DNA from: Alteromonas confluentis
GTDB lineage: Bacteria > Pseudomonadota > Gammaproteobacteria > Enterobacterales > Alteromonadaceae
Assembly: GCF_001757105.1 (NCBI RefSeq)
Contig: NZ_MDHN01000029.1
Location: forward strand, 310,001-374,000
Length of the DNA stretch: 64,000 nucleotides
Direction: 5' to 3'
The notes beneath the pieces are model-generated. The model searched no databases. It saw nothing but the letters and a program-made list of their open reading frames with translations, and was not told where the DNA came from. A program made the position numbers and the translations under genes. Below, in pieces: positions 8,889-17,651 of the stretch (positions within the stretch are counted from its first letter, which is position 1; every line of letters begins with the position of its first letter).

Positions 8889-9947
8889 TTATTGGAGCGA
8901 ATTGCCCACACCGATAACCAGCGTGGCGAGAACCAGTAGCGAAATACCTGCTAGCAATAACATTCTGCTTTTCTTGTTACTGCCTTTCCATTCCATCAAC
9001 GCTAAACCCCAAAGGGTTGAGAAGATGATGATACTGGCCATGTGAATGGTCCAGCTGGAAAACTCGTATTTGCCCATGTTGCTCTCACCCATGGTGTAGA
9101 AGAAAAACTGGAAATACCAGAATGCTCCACCCAGGGCGGCCAGCAGATAGTTTTTCAACATCGTGCTGCCAGGCAACTTCTCAATGCTCGTATTGGTATG
9201 ACCGAGGAATTCACGGGCAGTTCCATTTTTTATGATCAAATAAATACACCACACGGCATTAGTAGTTAAACCACCAAGCAAAACCACGCAAAGTACAGGT
9301 AATCCCTGCCACAGATGGTCTGTACCGGCTTCAATGGTGAGTTCGCGAATCGGCTTACCGGCTGCGATGCCGAAGGCAAAACAAGCCGACATCACACCAG
9401 AGAATGCGGCAATGGCCAGCCCCTTTTTCATATCGATAGTCTCACCATCAGACGCTGTGCCCAAACTTCGATTTTTCTCTGCGGTCGCTCGTGCCACCAC
9501 AATCACGCCCGCAAGGGTCATTAAGGTTCCGCCAACGGCAAACTGTCCTGCTGTAGTGGCTAAAACTGCGCCAATTGTGCCGTCGAAGATTGGCGGGCCG
9601 AGGGTACCTAACACCGTGGTAAGGCCGAGTACGATAGCCATACCTGAAGAAATGCCCATGTAGCGCACAGCCAAGCCAAAGGTAAGACCACCGAAGCCCC
9701 AGCCCAAGCCCCATAAGAAGCACTGCTGCAAGGTAGACATGTCTGTTGCGCCTAATACGCCGAGCAGATCTTCTGTTTGGATCCAGGCAAAGAACCACGG
9801 ACAAAGAAACCAGCTGAATATACCACCCGCTAGCCAGAAAATTTCCCAGGACCATCGCTGAATGCGTTTATATGGAACGTAAAAACTGGCGGAGAACAGC
9901 CCTCCTAACCAGTGAAACAAAACACCTAACATTGGATTCGGCGTCAT
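8889..9947 (-). CDS. rhaT: L-rhamnose/H+ symporter RhaT
   Basis: This inner-membrane transporter of about 352 residues and ten helices matches the RhaT family: the opening MLGVLFHWLGGLFSASFYVP, the segment WEIFWLAGGIFSWFLCPW, and the central GLTTVLGTLGPPIFDG. It would import L-rhamnose released by the rhamnosidase. I placed the start at ATG 9947, with GGGAG upstream; an in-frame TTG at 9962 is unlikely. It is a separate transcription unit beyond the terminator of the rhaEW-rhaI-lldD operon, with its own CAATCA-type repeats upstream at 10056-10071, suggesting the same DeoR control. Confidence 0.93.
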   Translation of the reverse strand: MTPNPMLGVLFHWLGGLFSASFYVPYKRIQRWSWEIFWLAGGIFSWFLCPWFFAWIQTEDLLGVLGATDMSTLQQCFLWGLGWGFGGLTFGLAVRYMGISSGMAIVLGLTTVLGTLGPPIFDGTIGAVLATTAGQFAVGGTLMTLAGVIVVARATAEKNRSLGTASDGETIDMKKGLAIAAFSGVMSACFAFGIAAGKPIRELTIEAGTDHLWQGLPVLCVVLLGGLTTNAVWCIYLIIKNGTAREFLGHTNTSIEKLPGSTMLKNYLLAALGGAFWYFQFFFYTMGESNMGKYEFSSWTIHMASIIIFSTLWGLALMEWKGSNKKSRMLLLAGISLLVLATLVIGVGNSLQ

Positions 9948-10055
9948 ACCTAACTCCCTCAACCATCCGCATGTAATTTTTTAGTAACGGATTTACATCA
10001 TTGAAACACTCGAAGGGCCAGCATACACAAATTTTTAACGCCGATCACATACTTT

Positions 10056-10071
10056 TAGTCAGTTCCAATCA
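10056..10071. promoter_or_regulatory. Putative DeoR-type operator upstream of rhaT
   Basis: TAGTCA at 10056 and CAATCA at 10066 are in exact 10-bp register, about 110 bp upstream of rhaT. The same hexamer spacing occurs before rhaEW, the TBDR, the rhamnosidase and the DeoR gene. This copy is the weakest of the five. Confidence 0.45.
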
Positions 10072-10180
10072 TATTTTTGCAATTACGAAAGTTAAGCGTG
10101 ACTGTAATTGAGTATTAAGATGCACAGCATGATTGCTAAGTTGAGGAAAATCGTGATGTTAACGGTAAATTAAAAGCACA

Positions 10181-10206
10181 AAAAAGGGCCTTATCGGCCC
10201 TTTGAA
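10181..10206 (-). terminator. Intrinsic terminator of rhaEW-rhaI-lldD operon
   Basis: Stem AAAGGGCC/GGCCCTTT with a short loop, followed on the minus strand by TTTTTTG, lies about 15 bp after the lldD stop. Confidence 0.8.
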
Positions 10207-10220
10207 AAGAAAGGTAAATG

Positions 10221-11366
10221 TTAGCGAAAACGCACGTGGTCGCGGTTGAGTTCGCTTATCTTGCTGCACCCCATCAAACGCATGTCACGCTCGATTTCAG
10301 CCACCATTTGCTTCATCGCGCGTTCTACGCCCTTTTGGCCCGCTGCAGCCAGTGCAAACAGATAATAACGACCCAATCCAACGGCTTTTGCGCCCAACGC
10401 CAGCGCTTTGAGCACATGGGTACCGCGCTGAATGCCACTGTCGAAGATCACATCAATTTCATCGCCAACTGCATCAACAATTTCTGCAAGGTGATCGAAT
10501 GAGCTGCGAGAACCGTCTAGCTGACGTCCACCGTGATTGGAAATCACAATGCCGGTACAGCCAATATCTACCGCCCGACGGGCATCTTCTGCACTCATAA
10601 TGCCCTTAAGACAGAATTGTCCGTCCCAGAACTTCACCATCTCTTCCACATCTTTCCAGTTCATGGAAGGATCGAGCATATTAGTAAAATAGTCACCAAT
10701 AGAACTGCTAGAGCCACCCATGTTAATGTGCGCATCGAGTTGCGGCAAAGAAAACTTCTCGTGAGTGACATAGTTGATGCCCCACATGGGTTTGGTGGCA
10801 AACTGCCACAACCCTGCCAGGTTCAGACGAAACGGAATGGAAAAGCCAGTTCGCAAGTCGCGCTCGCGGTTACCACCGGTGATGGAGTCTACCGTCAACA
10901 TCATTACCTCAATGCCTGACTCTTTTGCCCGCTCCATCATGGCACGGTTAAGCCCGCGATCTTTATGGAAGTAGAATTGATACACTTGAGGCGTGTCATA
11001 CTGTTTGGCGATTTCTTCCATGCTCACAGTACCTAAAGACGATACACCAAACATGGTACCGAACTGTTCAGCCACTGCCGCAACAGCACGCTCGCCCTGA
11101 TGATGGAACAACCGTTGTAACGCCGTTGGCGACATATACACCGGAAGCGCAAGCTTCTGCCCCATCACTTCAACACTTAAATCGATGTCTTTCACACCGG
11201 TAAGTACACGGGGAATGAGATCACATTCGCGAAACGCTGAAGTGTTGCGTTTTAGCGTGGTTTCGTCGTCGGCTCCACCGTCGATGTAGTTAAAAATCGG
11301 CCCCGGAAGACGCTTTTTCGCCAACTTCCGAAAGTCATGAAAGTTATGACACTGGCTTAATCGCAT
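10221..11366 (-). CDS. lldD: FMN-dependent alpha-hydroxy-acid (L-lactate) dehydrogenase
   Basis: This 381-residue flavoenzyme has the FMN-binding alpha/beta barrel of the L-lactate dehydrogenase/glycolate oxidase family. The opening PGPIFNYIDGGADDE and the catalytic motif VISNHGGRQLDG (His near residue 278), followed by DSGIQRGTHVLKALALGA, are diagnostic. It would oxidise L-lactate to pyruvate, passing electrons to the quinone pool. The start is ATG 11366; the frame upstream opens with an unlikely GTG. It is the third gene after rhaEW and rhaI, which suits rhamnose catabolism through L-lactaldehyde and L-lactate. Activity on a related hydroxy acid cannot be excluded from sequence. Confidence 0.88.
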   Translation of the reverse strand: MRLSQCHNFHDFRKLAKKRLPGPIFNYIDGGADDETTLKRNTSAFRECDLIPRVLTGVKDIDLSVEVMGQKLALPVYMSPTALQRLFHHQGERAVAAVAEQFGTMFGVSSLGTVSMEEIAKQYDTPQVYQFYFHKDRGLNRAMMERAKESGIEVMMLTVDSITGGNRERDLRTGFSIPFRLNLAGLWQFATKPMWGINYVTHEKFSLPQLDAHINMGGSSSSIGDYFTNMLDPSMNWKDVEEMVKFWDGQFCLKGIMSAEDARRAVDIGCTGIVISNHGGRQLDGSRSSFDHLAEIVDAVGDEIDVIFDSGIQRGTHVLKALALGAKAVGLGRYYLFALAAAGQKGVERAMKQMVAEIERDMRLMGCSKISELNRDHVRFR

Positions 11367-11462
11367 TGCTCTTTTTCCATTTCCCTGAACAGGTAACACT
11401 GCACAACATACAAAACAGCCCGCCGTAGCGAGCTGTAAATTTACACACTGATTACGGCGTGA

Positions 11463-12758
11463 TCAGACAATACCAGAACCGGTAGCGTTTGGATCCTGCG
11501 GACGTTGTTTCGCCATACCTTCGCGGTAACCTGCAGCGCGGTATACACCCAGAGGATTAATTGGCGCCCCTTTACGGTAACGGGCCATTGCCAGAATAGG
11601 TGAAATATCCAGATTAAAGACGTTTTTCAGTTCCAGCGATGCCATTAACGCGTCGTTGTCTTCCTGATAACCATACAGTGCTTCACGATTCACCAGCAGT
11701 GCTTTTACATAAGAACGCTGCACTTCAATGGCTGAATTGATCAAGCTTTCTGCCGGGTCGGTTACGTTGTGTGACTGATCAAGCATGTAAGCTGGACCAA
11801 AACCTTCCTGACCACGGTACTCGGCATCGACCAGTTCGTTGAAAATCAGGAACTGCTGATACGGATGCAGTGAACCACTGTCGAGGTCGTCGTCACCATA
11901 TTTACTGTCATTGAAGTGGAAGCCACCCAGTTTCTTGAACTGAATTAAGCGCGACACAATCATTTCAATGTTAGTGTTCGGTGCATGGTGACCCAGATCT
12001 ACCAGCGACTTACATTTAGGCCCCAAATGCATAGCAGCCAGCAGGTTTGAACCCCAGTCCTGGATAATGGTGGAGTAGAATGCAGGCTCAAACATTTTGT
12101 GTTCGATGTGCATTTCCCAATCGTCAGGCAGACCTTTGTACACCTCTTCCATGCTCGCAAGATAGCGCTCGAAAGCACGCTGGAAATGAGACTGACCAGG
12201 ATGGTTAGAACCGTCACCCACCCACACTGTCAGGCTTTTCGCACCCAGTTGCTTACCGTATTCGATTACGTCCAGGTTGTGTTGAATGGCCAGGTCACGG
12301 GATTCTTTTTTGGTGTTGCTCAGGCTGCCGTACTTGTATGAGTATTCCTGGCCTTTTTGATCCTGGAAGGTATTAGAGTTAACCGATACCCATTTTAGTC
12401 CGTATGCGTCAGCTTTCTCTTTCAGTTCAGAGAAATCGCTCACCACATCCCATGGGAAGTGCGGTGAAACGCTGTCGGTACAGCCAGACATTTCGTTGAT
12501 AACGGCGCAGTCTTCCAGTTTTTCCCAGATATTACGTGGCTCACCGGTGCCCGGGAAGCGGGCAAAACGGGTACCGCCGGTGCCGGTGCCCCAAGATGGC
12601 ACGGCTACCTGAAACTCACCGGCTTTGGCCGTAATGGTTTCAATATCAATATTGTCACGGGCAAGTTTGTCAGCCAGCGCAGCATAATCGGCGTCCAGGT
12701 GGCTCTTTAACTTTTCGTTTTCGTCGTTAATAACGGATGCATCAATTCTTCGTAACAT
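11463..12758 (-). CDS. rhaI: L-rhamnose isomerase, RhaI type
   Basis: This 431-residue sugar isomerase belongs to the L-rhamnose catabolism isomerase family distinct from E. coli RhaA. The sequence carries AVPSWGTGTGGTRFARFPG near residues 53-71 and barrel segments with likely metal ligands (EHKMFEP, DLGHHAPNT, FHFNDSKYGDDDLDSG). It converts L-rhamnose to L-rhamnulose in the cytosol. The ATG at 12758 has AGGTGAG just upstream and lies 10 bp after the rhaEW stop, so both are in one operon. Length is normal for the family. Confidence 0.92.
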   Translation of the reverse strand: MLRRIDASVINDENEKLKSHLDADYAALADKLARDNIDIETITAKAGEFQVAVPSWGTGTGGTRFARFPGTGEPRNIWEKLEDCAVINEMSGCTDSVSPHFPWDVVSDFSELKEKADAYGLKWVSVNSNTFQDQKGQEYSYKYGSLSNTKKESRDLAIQHNLDVIEYGKQLGAKSLTVWVGDGSNHPGQSHFQRAFERYLASMEEVYKGLPDDWEMHIEHKMFEPAFYSTIIQDWGSNLLAAMHLGPKCKSLVDLGHHAPNTNIEMIVSRLIQFKKLGGFHFNDSKYGDDDLDSGSLHPYQQFLIFNELVDAEYRGQEGFGPAYMLDQSHNVTDPAESLINSAIEVQRSYVKALLVNREALYGYQEDNDALMASLELKNVFNLDISPILAMARYRKGAPINPLGVYRAAGYREGMAKQRPQDPNATGSGIV

Positions 12759-12768
12759 AACTCACCTC

Positions 12769-14961
12769 TTATCGCAGGAAGGCTTCATGCAGACCGCCGT
12801 CTACACTGATCACCTGCCCGGTTGTTTTGCTTAGTTGTCCGGATACAAGAAGATAAGCCGCTTCGGCCTGGTCATCCGGTGTAATAGGTTGTTTGGTCAG
12901 GGTGCGCTGGGCGTAGAATTCCGCCAGCTTGTTGCGCAGTGACTCAGTGGTTTCGCTTTCATCATGGGCAATGTCGTACTTGGTTAACGAGGAAATCACG
13001 CGGTCACGGGGGAACATGTTACTGCCCTGCACTACCGTAGCCGGTGCCAATGCGTTCACGTTTACCAATGGAGACAAGGTAACGGCCAGCTCACGCACTA
13101 AGTGGTTTGCCGCTGCTTTACTGGTGTCGTAAGCCAGTGAACCCTTCTTCGATACCGCAGCATTAACGCTGGTAGTCAGTACCATGGCGCCTTTCAGACC
13201 TTGCGCTTCCCAGATTTTCTGGGCCGTGGAACCTACCACGTAACCGCCTTTCACGTTCACGCCAAAGCTGATGTCGAAGATAGAATCATTCTTCGCCAGG
13301 TCGCTGCCTTCAGCAATGAACACACCCGCAGTCACGATGACTTTATCTAAACCGCCGTAGGCCAACAGTACCTGGGTAAACAATGCTTCAACGGTTTCAC
13401 GCTTGGTGATATCAACCTGTAGGGCAACCGCAGGACCACATGACGAAATACCGGTACCGGCAACGCCGATTCCCTGACCATATTTATCTGTGAGTTCGCC
13501 AGCGGTACGCTGCGCGTTTTCCAGGTTCAGGTCGGCACAAACAACGTGTGCGCCTTCTTTAGCAACGCGGTGGGCTGTCGCCTTACCAATACCGTCACCG
13601 GCACCAATCACCACAACCACGTCACGGGCCAGAGGGGCTTCAGCCGGCATACGCTGCAGTTTTGCTTCTTCCAGCGCCCAGTATTCAATATCAAACGCTT
13701 CCTGAGCTGGCAGTGCGGTATATTCAGAAATCGCTTCTGCGCCACGCATTACTTCAATCGCACAGTTATAAAATTCTGCAGTTACGCGAGATTCACTCTT
13801 GTTCTTACCCCAGGAAATCATGCCTACGCCCGGAATCAATACCACTGTTGGGCTTGGGTCACGCATTGCTGGAGAGTCTTCGCGTTTACACGCTTCGTAG
13901 TACGCCGTGTAATCTTCGCGGTATTTTTCCAGACCCGCTTTAAACTTGGTGATCAGGGTATCGAAGTCGTCATTCTGTGGGTCGAAGTCGACGAACAGTG
14001 GCTTAATTTTGGTACGCAGGAAGTGGTCAGGACAAGATGTACCTAACTCAGCAAGACGGGGCGCATCAACACTGTTCACGAATCGCAGAGTAGCGTCGTC
14101 GGTTTGAACCGTACCGATAAACTTCACTTTGTTTGAAAGCAAGCCGCGCGCTACAGGTAAGAAGTCTTTCAGCAAATCGGTGCGTGCTGCATCGTCCAGC
14201 GACTGGTATTTCTGACCACCAAAGGTCATTTCGCCTTTGTCATGCTCTTCGATGTAGCGCGCTGCGGTTTCAATTACCCACAGAGAGGTTTCGTAGCAGC
14301 TTTTACTTTCAGAAGACCAGTTGGTGTGGCCGTGCTGACCCAGCAAAATACCCCAGATATCAGGGTTCGCTGCATAGGTATCTTCGCACAGCTCAGCCGC
14401 TTCCCAGCCAGGACGCATCCACGGTACGTAAGCCAGCTTGCCGCCCCAAATCACTTCGGTCAGTTCTTTCTGCGCTTTACAAGAAGCCACTGAAATCACC
14501 GCATTCGGGTGCAGGTGATCAACGTGCTTTTCGTCAATCATCGAGTGCAGAGGCGTATCAATAGACGATGCACGGGGGTTCAGGCAGAAGTTACAGTGTT
14601 TGAACATGCCTACCATGCGATCTTCGCCGGCAGACTTATAACCCTTATCGCTGTAATCCTGATACACACTGTCCAGTGCATTCAGTTTGTCCTGATACAG
14701 TGATGAGAAGTTTTCTTTCTTTGACGTACGCAGGTCGCCGCCAGAACCTTTTACCCAAAGAACTTCCACATCTTTACCGGTAAGCGGATCTTTCTCCATC
14801 AGTTTGGCTGACGTGTTACCACCACCCGTGTTGGTGATGCGCTGGTCTTCGCCCAACTTGTTGGAGCGGTATACCAGGTTATCTACGGGATCGAGTTTGT
14901 CGGCAACCTCGTCTTCCCACAGATATTTGACGTGTTTGTATTCATCTGGCTGATAAGGCAT
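12769..14961 (-). CDS. rhaEW: Bifunctional rhamnulose-1-phosphate aldolase / lactaldehyde dehydrogenase
   Basis: This 730-residue fusion has an N-terminal class II aldolase domain (about residues 1-430; metal-site histidines in DHLHPNA near 149-151 and GQHGHTNW near 210-212) and a C-terminal short-chain dehydrogenase domain (Rossmann motif IGAGDGIGK near 452-460; catalytic Tyr611 and Lys615 in YDTSK). It would cleave L-rhamnulose-1-phosphate to dihydroxyacetone phosphate and L-lactaldehyde and oxidise the latter to L-lactate, which matches the lldD gene in the same operon. It is the first gene of the operon and has three 10-bp-spaced hexamers upstream. Confidence 0.93.
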   Translation of the reverse strand: MPYQPDEYKHVKYLWEDEVADKLDPVDNLVYRSNKLGEDQRITNTGGGNTSAKLMEKDPLTGKDVEVLWVKGSGGDLRTSKKENFSSLYQDKLNALDSVYQDYSDKGYKSAGEDRMVGMFKHCNFCLNPRASSIDTPLHSMIDEKHVDHLHPNAVISVASCKAQKELTEVIWGGKLAYVPWMRPGWEAAELCEDTYAANPDIWGILLGQHGHTNWSSESKSCYETSLWVIETAARYIEEHDKGEMTFGGQKYQSLDDAARTDLLKDFLPVARGLLSNKVKFIGTVQTDDATLRFVNSVDAPRLAELGTSCPDHFLRTKIKPLFVDFDPQNDDFDTLITKFKAGLEKYREDYTAYYEACKREDSPAMRDPSPTVVLIPGVGMISWGKNKSESRVTAEFYNCAIEVMRGAEAISEYTALPAQEAFDIEYWALEEAKLQRMPAEAPLARDVVVVIGAGDGIGKATAHRVAKEGAHVVCADLNLENAQRTAGELTDKYGQGIGVAGTGISSCGPAVALQVDITKRETVEALFTQVLLAYGGLDKVIVTAGVFIAEGSDLAKNDSIFDISFGVNVKGGYVVGSTAQKIWEAQGLKGAMVLTTSVNAAVSKKGSLAYDTSKAAANHLVRELAVTLSPLVNVNALAPATVVQGSNMFPRDRVISSLTKYDIAHDESETTESLRNKLAEFYAQRTLTKQPITPDDQAEAAYLLVSGQLSKTTGQVISVDGGLHEAFLR

Positions 14962-15046
14962 TTCTGAGCATCCTGTGAAGTTATTAAGTGAATCGGGTCT
15001 TCATGACAAAACCGCTGATTGAATACAAATCAATATACATCCATTG

Positions 15047-15072
15047 CAATCTTTGTCAATCATTTCCAATCA
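15047..15072. promoter_or_regulatory. Putative DeoR operator upstream of rhaEW
   Basis: Three direct repeats, CAATCT (15047), CAATCA (15057) and CAATCA (15067), are spaced exactly 10 bp, one helical turn. They lie about 90 bp upstream of the rhaEW start in a 300-bp gene-free stretch. Tandem direct repeats are typical of DeoR-family sites; binding is inferred. Confidence 0.65.
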
Positions 15073-15209
15073 CAATATAACAGAATTGTTACATTAATTT
15101 TAAAGGGAATATACCTTAGACCAGATAGTATTGATGTAAAAAACCGCAGTTGTTAACGGTTTGGTACCAAATATGAAACTTCGAAGAGGGATTAGGGCAA
15201 GCGTAAAGG

Positions 15210-15238
15210 AAGCGATAGCACAGGATGCACTATCGCTT
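15210..15238 (-). terminator. Probable terminator of the DeoR regulator gene
   Basis: A 9-bp perfect stem, AAGCGATAG/CTATCGCTT, with an 11-nt loop lies about 25 bp after the regulator stop. The minus-strand tail is CCTTTACG, so the T-run is weak. Confidence 0.5.
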
Positions 15239-15263
15239 TGTGATTAATCAGAGCCGGGCAGCT

Positions 15264-16049
15264 TTAGTCGCAGTTTTCAACCACAATCACATTCACACCG
15301 TGTTCGCGAATACGGTCGAGCGCGTCAGGGTCTGCTTTGCTGTCAGTAATCACCGTATCGACGTCGTCCAGGCCACAGAAAATAAGATTGCCACGAATGC
15401 CTATCTTACTGCTGTCTGCCAGTACAATGAGCTTGTCAGCGCGCTTACGTAACTTCTGTTCAGCCAATATGAGTAACGGATCGGTTTCCATTACGCCAAA
15501 TTCACTCACGCCAGGCGAACCCATAAACATTTTACTGCCGCGATAATTCTGTGTGGTGTCGTTCTCGAAAGAACTCAGAATAATGCTTTGCTTACGGTAA
15601 ACCTCGCCGCCAGGTAGCGTTACCTGATTCTGGCTATTTTCAAGCAGTTCGTGGGCAAGCACGAACGAGTTAGTCAGAATATTCATTTTCCGCTCTACCA
15701 GATATTCAGACATCATGAAGGTAGAGGTACCGCCGTTGATAATAATCGACTCGCCATCTTCGCACATGTCGGTGGCGGCTTTAGCAATCAATTGTTTAGT
15801 ACTGGCATTGCGCTCCCGGTCCACCAGAAAAGCATTTCCTGAAAGACGGATATTCGAGACGGTTTTGTTATCGAGTACCTGCGCACCACCACGAATTTTT
15901 CGAATCTTTTTTGCACTTGCCAGTTTGTTAAGGTCGCGGCGAATAGTCGCTTCGGACGAATTCAGCTGAGCGCAAAGATCGCGCACACTGATGAAAGTAC
16001 TCTCATCAAGGATGTCCAGAATGAGCTGGTGACGTTGCTTCTCCAGCAT
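15264..16049 (-). CDS. DeoR/GlpR family transcriptional regulator of rhamnose locus
   Basis: This 261-residue regulator has the DeoR HTH at the N-terminus (RHQLILDILDES, then SSEATIRRDLNKL, and RGGAQ at the domain end) and a C-terminal sugar-phosphate sensor domain with the NGGTSTFMMSEYL and LPGGEVYRKQSI motifs. It probably represses the rhamnose genes and is released by a pathway intermediate such as a phosphorylated sugar. I chose ATG 16049 (AGGT 9 bp upstream) because the frame to 16118 adds a non-family leader. It lies downstream of the kinase gene, with hexamer repeats between the two. Confidence 0.9.
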   Translation of the reverse strand: MLEKQRHQLILDILDESTFISVRDLCAQLNSSEATIRRDLNKLASAKKIRKIRGGAQVLDNKTVSNIRLSGNAFLVDRERNASTKQLIAKAATDMCEDGESIIINGGTSTFMMSEYLVERKMNILTNSFVLAHELLENSQNQVTLPGGEVYRKQSIILSSFENDTTQNYRGSKMFMGSPGVSEFGVMETDPLLILAEQKLRKRADKLIVLADSSKIGIRGNLIFCGLDDVDTVITDSKADPDALDRIREHGVNVIVVENCD

Positions 16050-16111
16050 GGTATTACCTGTATAATTGTTATATGTGTGGGAGATAATATAGTCACCTGT
16101 CCAAATGCGAT

Positions 16112-16146
16112 CAATCAAATACGCGCATTTTGATTGAAAGTGATAC
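16112..16146. promoter_or_regulatory. Putative DeoR autoregulatory operator
   Basis: On the minus strand GTATCA and CAATCA (16146-16131) are 10 bp apart within ATCACTTTCAATCA, a string also found upstream of the rhamnosidase gene. A plus-strand CAATCA at 16112 gives an inverted partner. It sits about 65-95 bp upstream of the DeoR start. Confidence 0.5.
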
Positions 16147-16148
16147 TT

Positions 16149-17528
16149 TTAGTTAATATATGAAAACCATTTCGCCCGGTACGCTTCTAAACCATCAAAT
16201 GCGGCAGGCTCGCAGGTAATCACATCCAACGCTGACTGTTCGCTACTGTTGTAGTGCACCAGGCTTGCTGCGCCCATTACCGTGCCGGTGTTGTCGCGAG
16301 ACAGCATCACTTTTTGCTGTGGGCGCAACTGCGACACTAGCTGACATAGCATAGGGTTTTTCAAAAACGCCCCTTCTATATATATCGTGCCAGTTGAATT
16401 CAGGTCGTTCAATCGCTGATCAATCAAAAGTGCGCAGTAGAGTGTGGCAATGGCCTGTGGCGCTTCTGGTGATGGCGGACACAATAGTTGTGGTGTCAGG
16501 CCGCCAAACGGGCCGTTACCCTGACTGAAATCTGGCGTAACCATCCAGCCCTCATCTAACGCCTTTTGGATATCTGCCGCTTCGGCGCTCATACGAATAT
16601 TGCCGCCCAGGGTAGTACAGATTTTTTCATATTCCCGGCCGCCCATGAAACGGGCACAGCTTACCGGGTTACGATGAATATCCACATTAGCCAGCGTATC
16701 GCGGTGCTTTGCCAGCGTTTCGGTGCTGCCGTTCACCTGCATCAGAATGGTCCAGGTACCTGTAGAAATGACGTTGAAGCTTTCGCCATCCTGGGCCATC
16801 GACAAATAACGCAGCAAACTGGCGTTACTGTCGTGAATTCCTGCAAAGATTTCGCAATCCTGTGAGAGTCCGGTTTGCTTCGCAACATCCTCAGACACTT
16901 TTTCTAAGCAGTCCCAGGCATTACGCAATTCTGGTAGCTTTTCTTGCCAGCCACAGGCGCTTATAAGTGTTGAATAATCTTGTTTTTGCGGGTTCCACAT
17001 GTCGGTATGGCAACCCAGCGACGTGACTTCGGTGGCCATGTCCGCGCCTAAGCGCCATGCCCAGTATTGGGGATACATCAAAATTGTCGTTGCAGAGGAA
17101 AACTGATCAGCAAATTTTGATTGCAACCAAAACAACTGACGCCCCAGGTTCAGCCCCGCAGGCAATGCCGGAGACAAGGTGTCTTCGAAATCGGGTCGTA
17201 CTTTCTGATAGTTGTCTGAACATGCTTCAATGCCCGCGAATTCGTAGTCGAGTACGGGTAGTACAAGCGCGTCTTCTCGTGGCAGCGCGTCGTTGATTAG
17301 CGCGGCAGTAGCGCCATGGGTGGTGACAACAAATCCCTGGATCTGCGGCGTTAGTGAACACGAACGTAAGGTTTCAGTTAACCAGTTCCAAATGCCATCA
17401 ACGTCGGCTTGCGGATACATGCCTTCGATAGGTGCGTTTTTGCAGCTGAAGCTGGCACATTCTTTACCATTTTTCACCAAAAGCAATTTGATGTGGGTTT
17501 TTCCAATATCCAATACGGCTTTAAGCAT
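16149..17528 (-). CDS. FGGY-family carbohydrate kinase, probable L-rhamnulokinase
   Basis: This 459-residue sugar kinase opens with the phosphate-binding motif LKAVLDIGKTHIKLLLV and has the FGGY catalytic segment AGIHDSNASLL (catalytic Asp) and the ATPase motif STGTWTI. The C-terminal domain carries IYIEGAFLKNP and GTVMGAASL. Position between the rhamnose regulator and the rhamnose TBDR, and the otherwise missing kinase step, point to phosphorylation of L-rhamnulose. Substrate specificity is inferred; a fuculokinase-like activity is possible. ATG 17528 has AGGAGAAG upstream. Confidence 0.85.
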   Translation of the reverse strand: MLKAVLDIGKTHIKLLLVKNGKECASFSCKNAPIEGMYPQADVDGIWNWLTETLRSCSLTPQIQGFVVTTHGATAALINDALPREDALVLPVLDYEFAGIEACSDNYQKVRPDFEDTLSPALPAGLNLGRQLFWLQSKFADQFSSATTILMYPQYWAWRLGADMATEVTSLGCHTDMWNPQKQDYSTLISACGWQEKLPELRNAWDCLEKVSEDVAKQTGLSQDCEIFAGIHDSNASLLRYLSMAQDGESFNVISTGTWTILMQVNGSTETLAKHRDTLANVDIHRNPVSCARFMGGREYEKICTTLGGNIRMSAEAADIQKALDEGWMVTPDFSQGNGPFGGLTPQLLCPPSPEAPQAIATLYCALLIDQRLNDLNSTGTIYIEGAFLKNPMLCQLVSQLRPQQKVMLSRDNTGTVMGAASLVHYNSSEQSALDVITCEPAAFDGLEAYRAKWFSYIN

Positions 17529-17607
17529 GCTCTTCTCCTGCATTTGATTTTCCTTTAACGACGACTTACCAATAGTGATACCTGTTTTTGCATTCAGGCC
17601 TTGAACG

Positions 17608-17635
17608 ACAAAAAGCGGAGTCTGCCGACTCCGCT
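17608..17635 (-). terminator. Intrinsic terminator after rhamnose TBDR gene
   Basis: Stem AGCGGAGTC/GACTCCGCT with a short loop is followed on the minus strand by TTTTTG, about 17 bp past the receptor stop. It partly insulates the kinase-deoR genes downstream. Confidence 0.8.
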
Positions 17636-17651
17636 CTTAGACTTACACTGA

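Noticed and set aside
13546..14046. 166-codon plus-strand frame inside the rhaEW gene
   Set aside because: Antisense to a clear bifunctional enzyme; no domain, signal or family resemblance.
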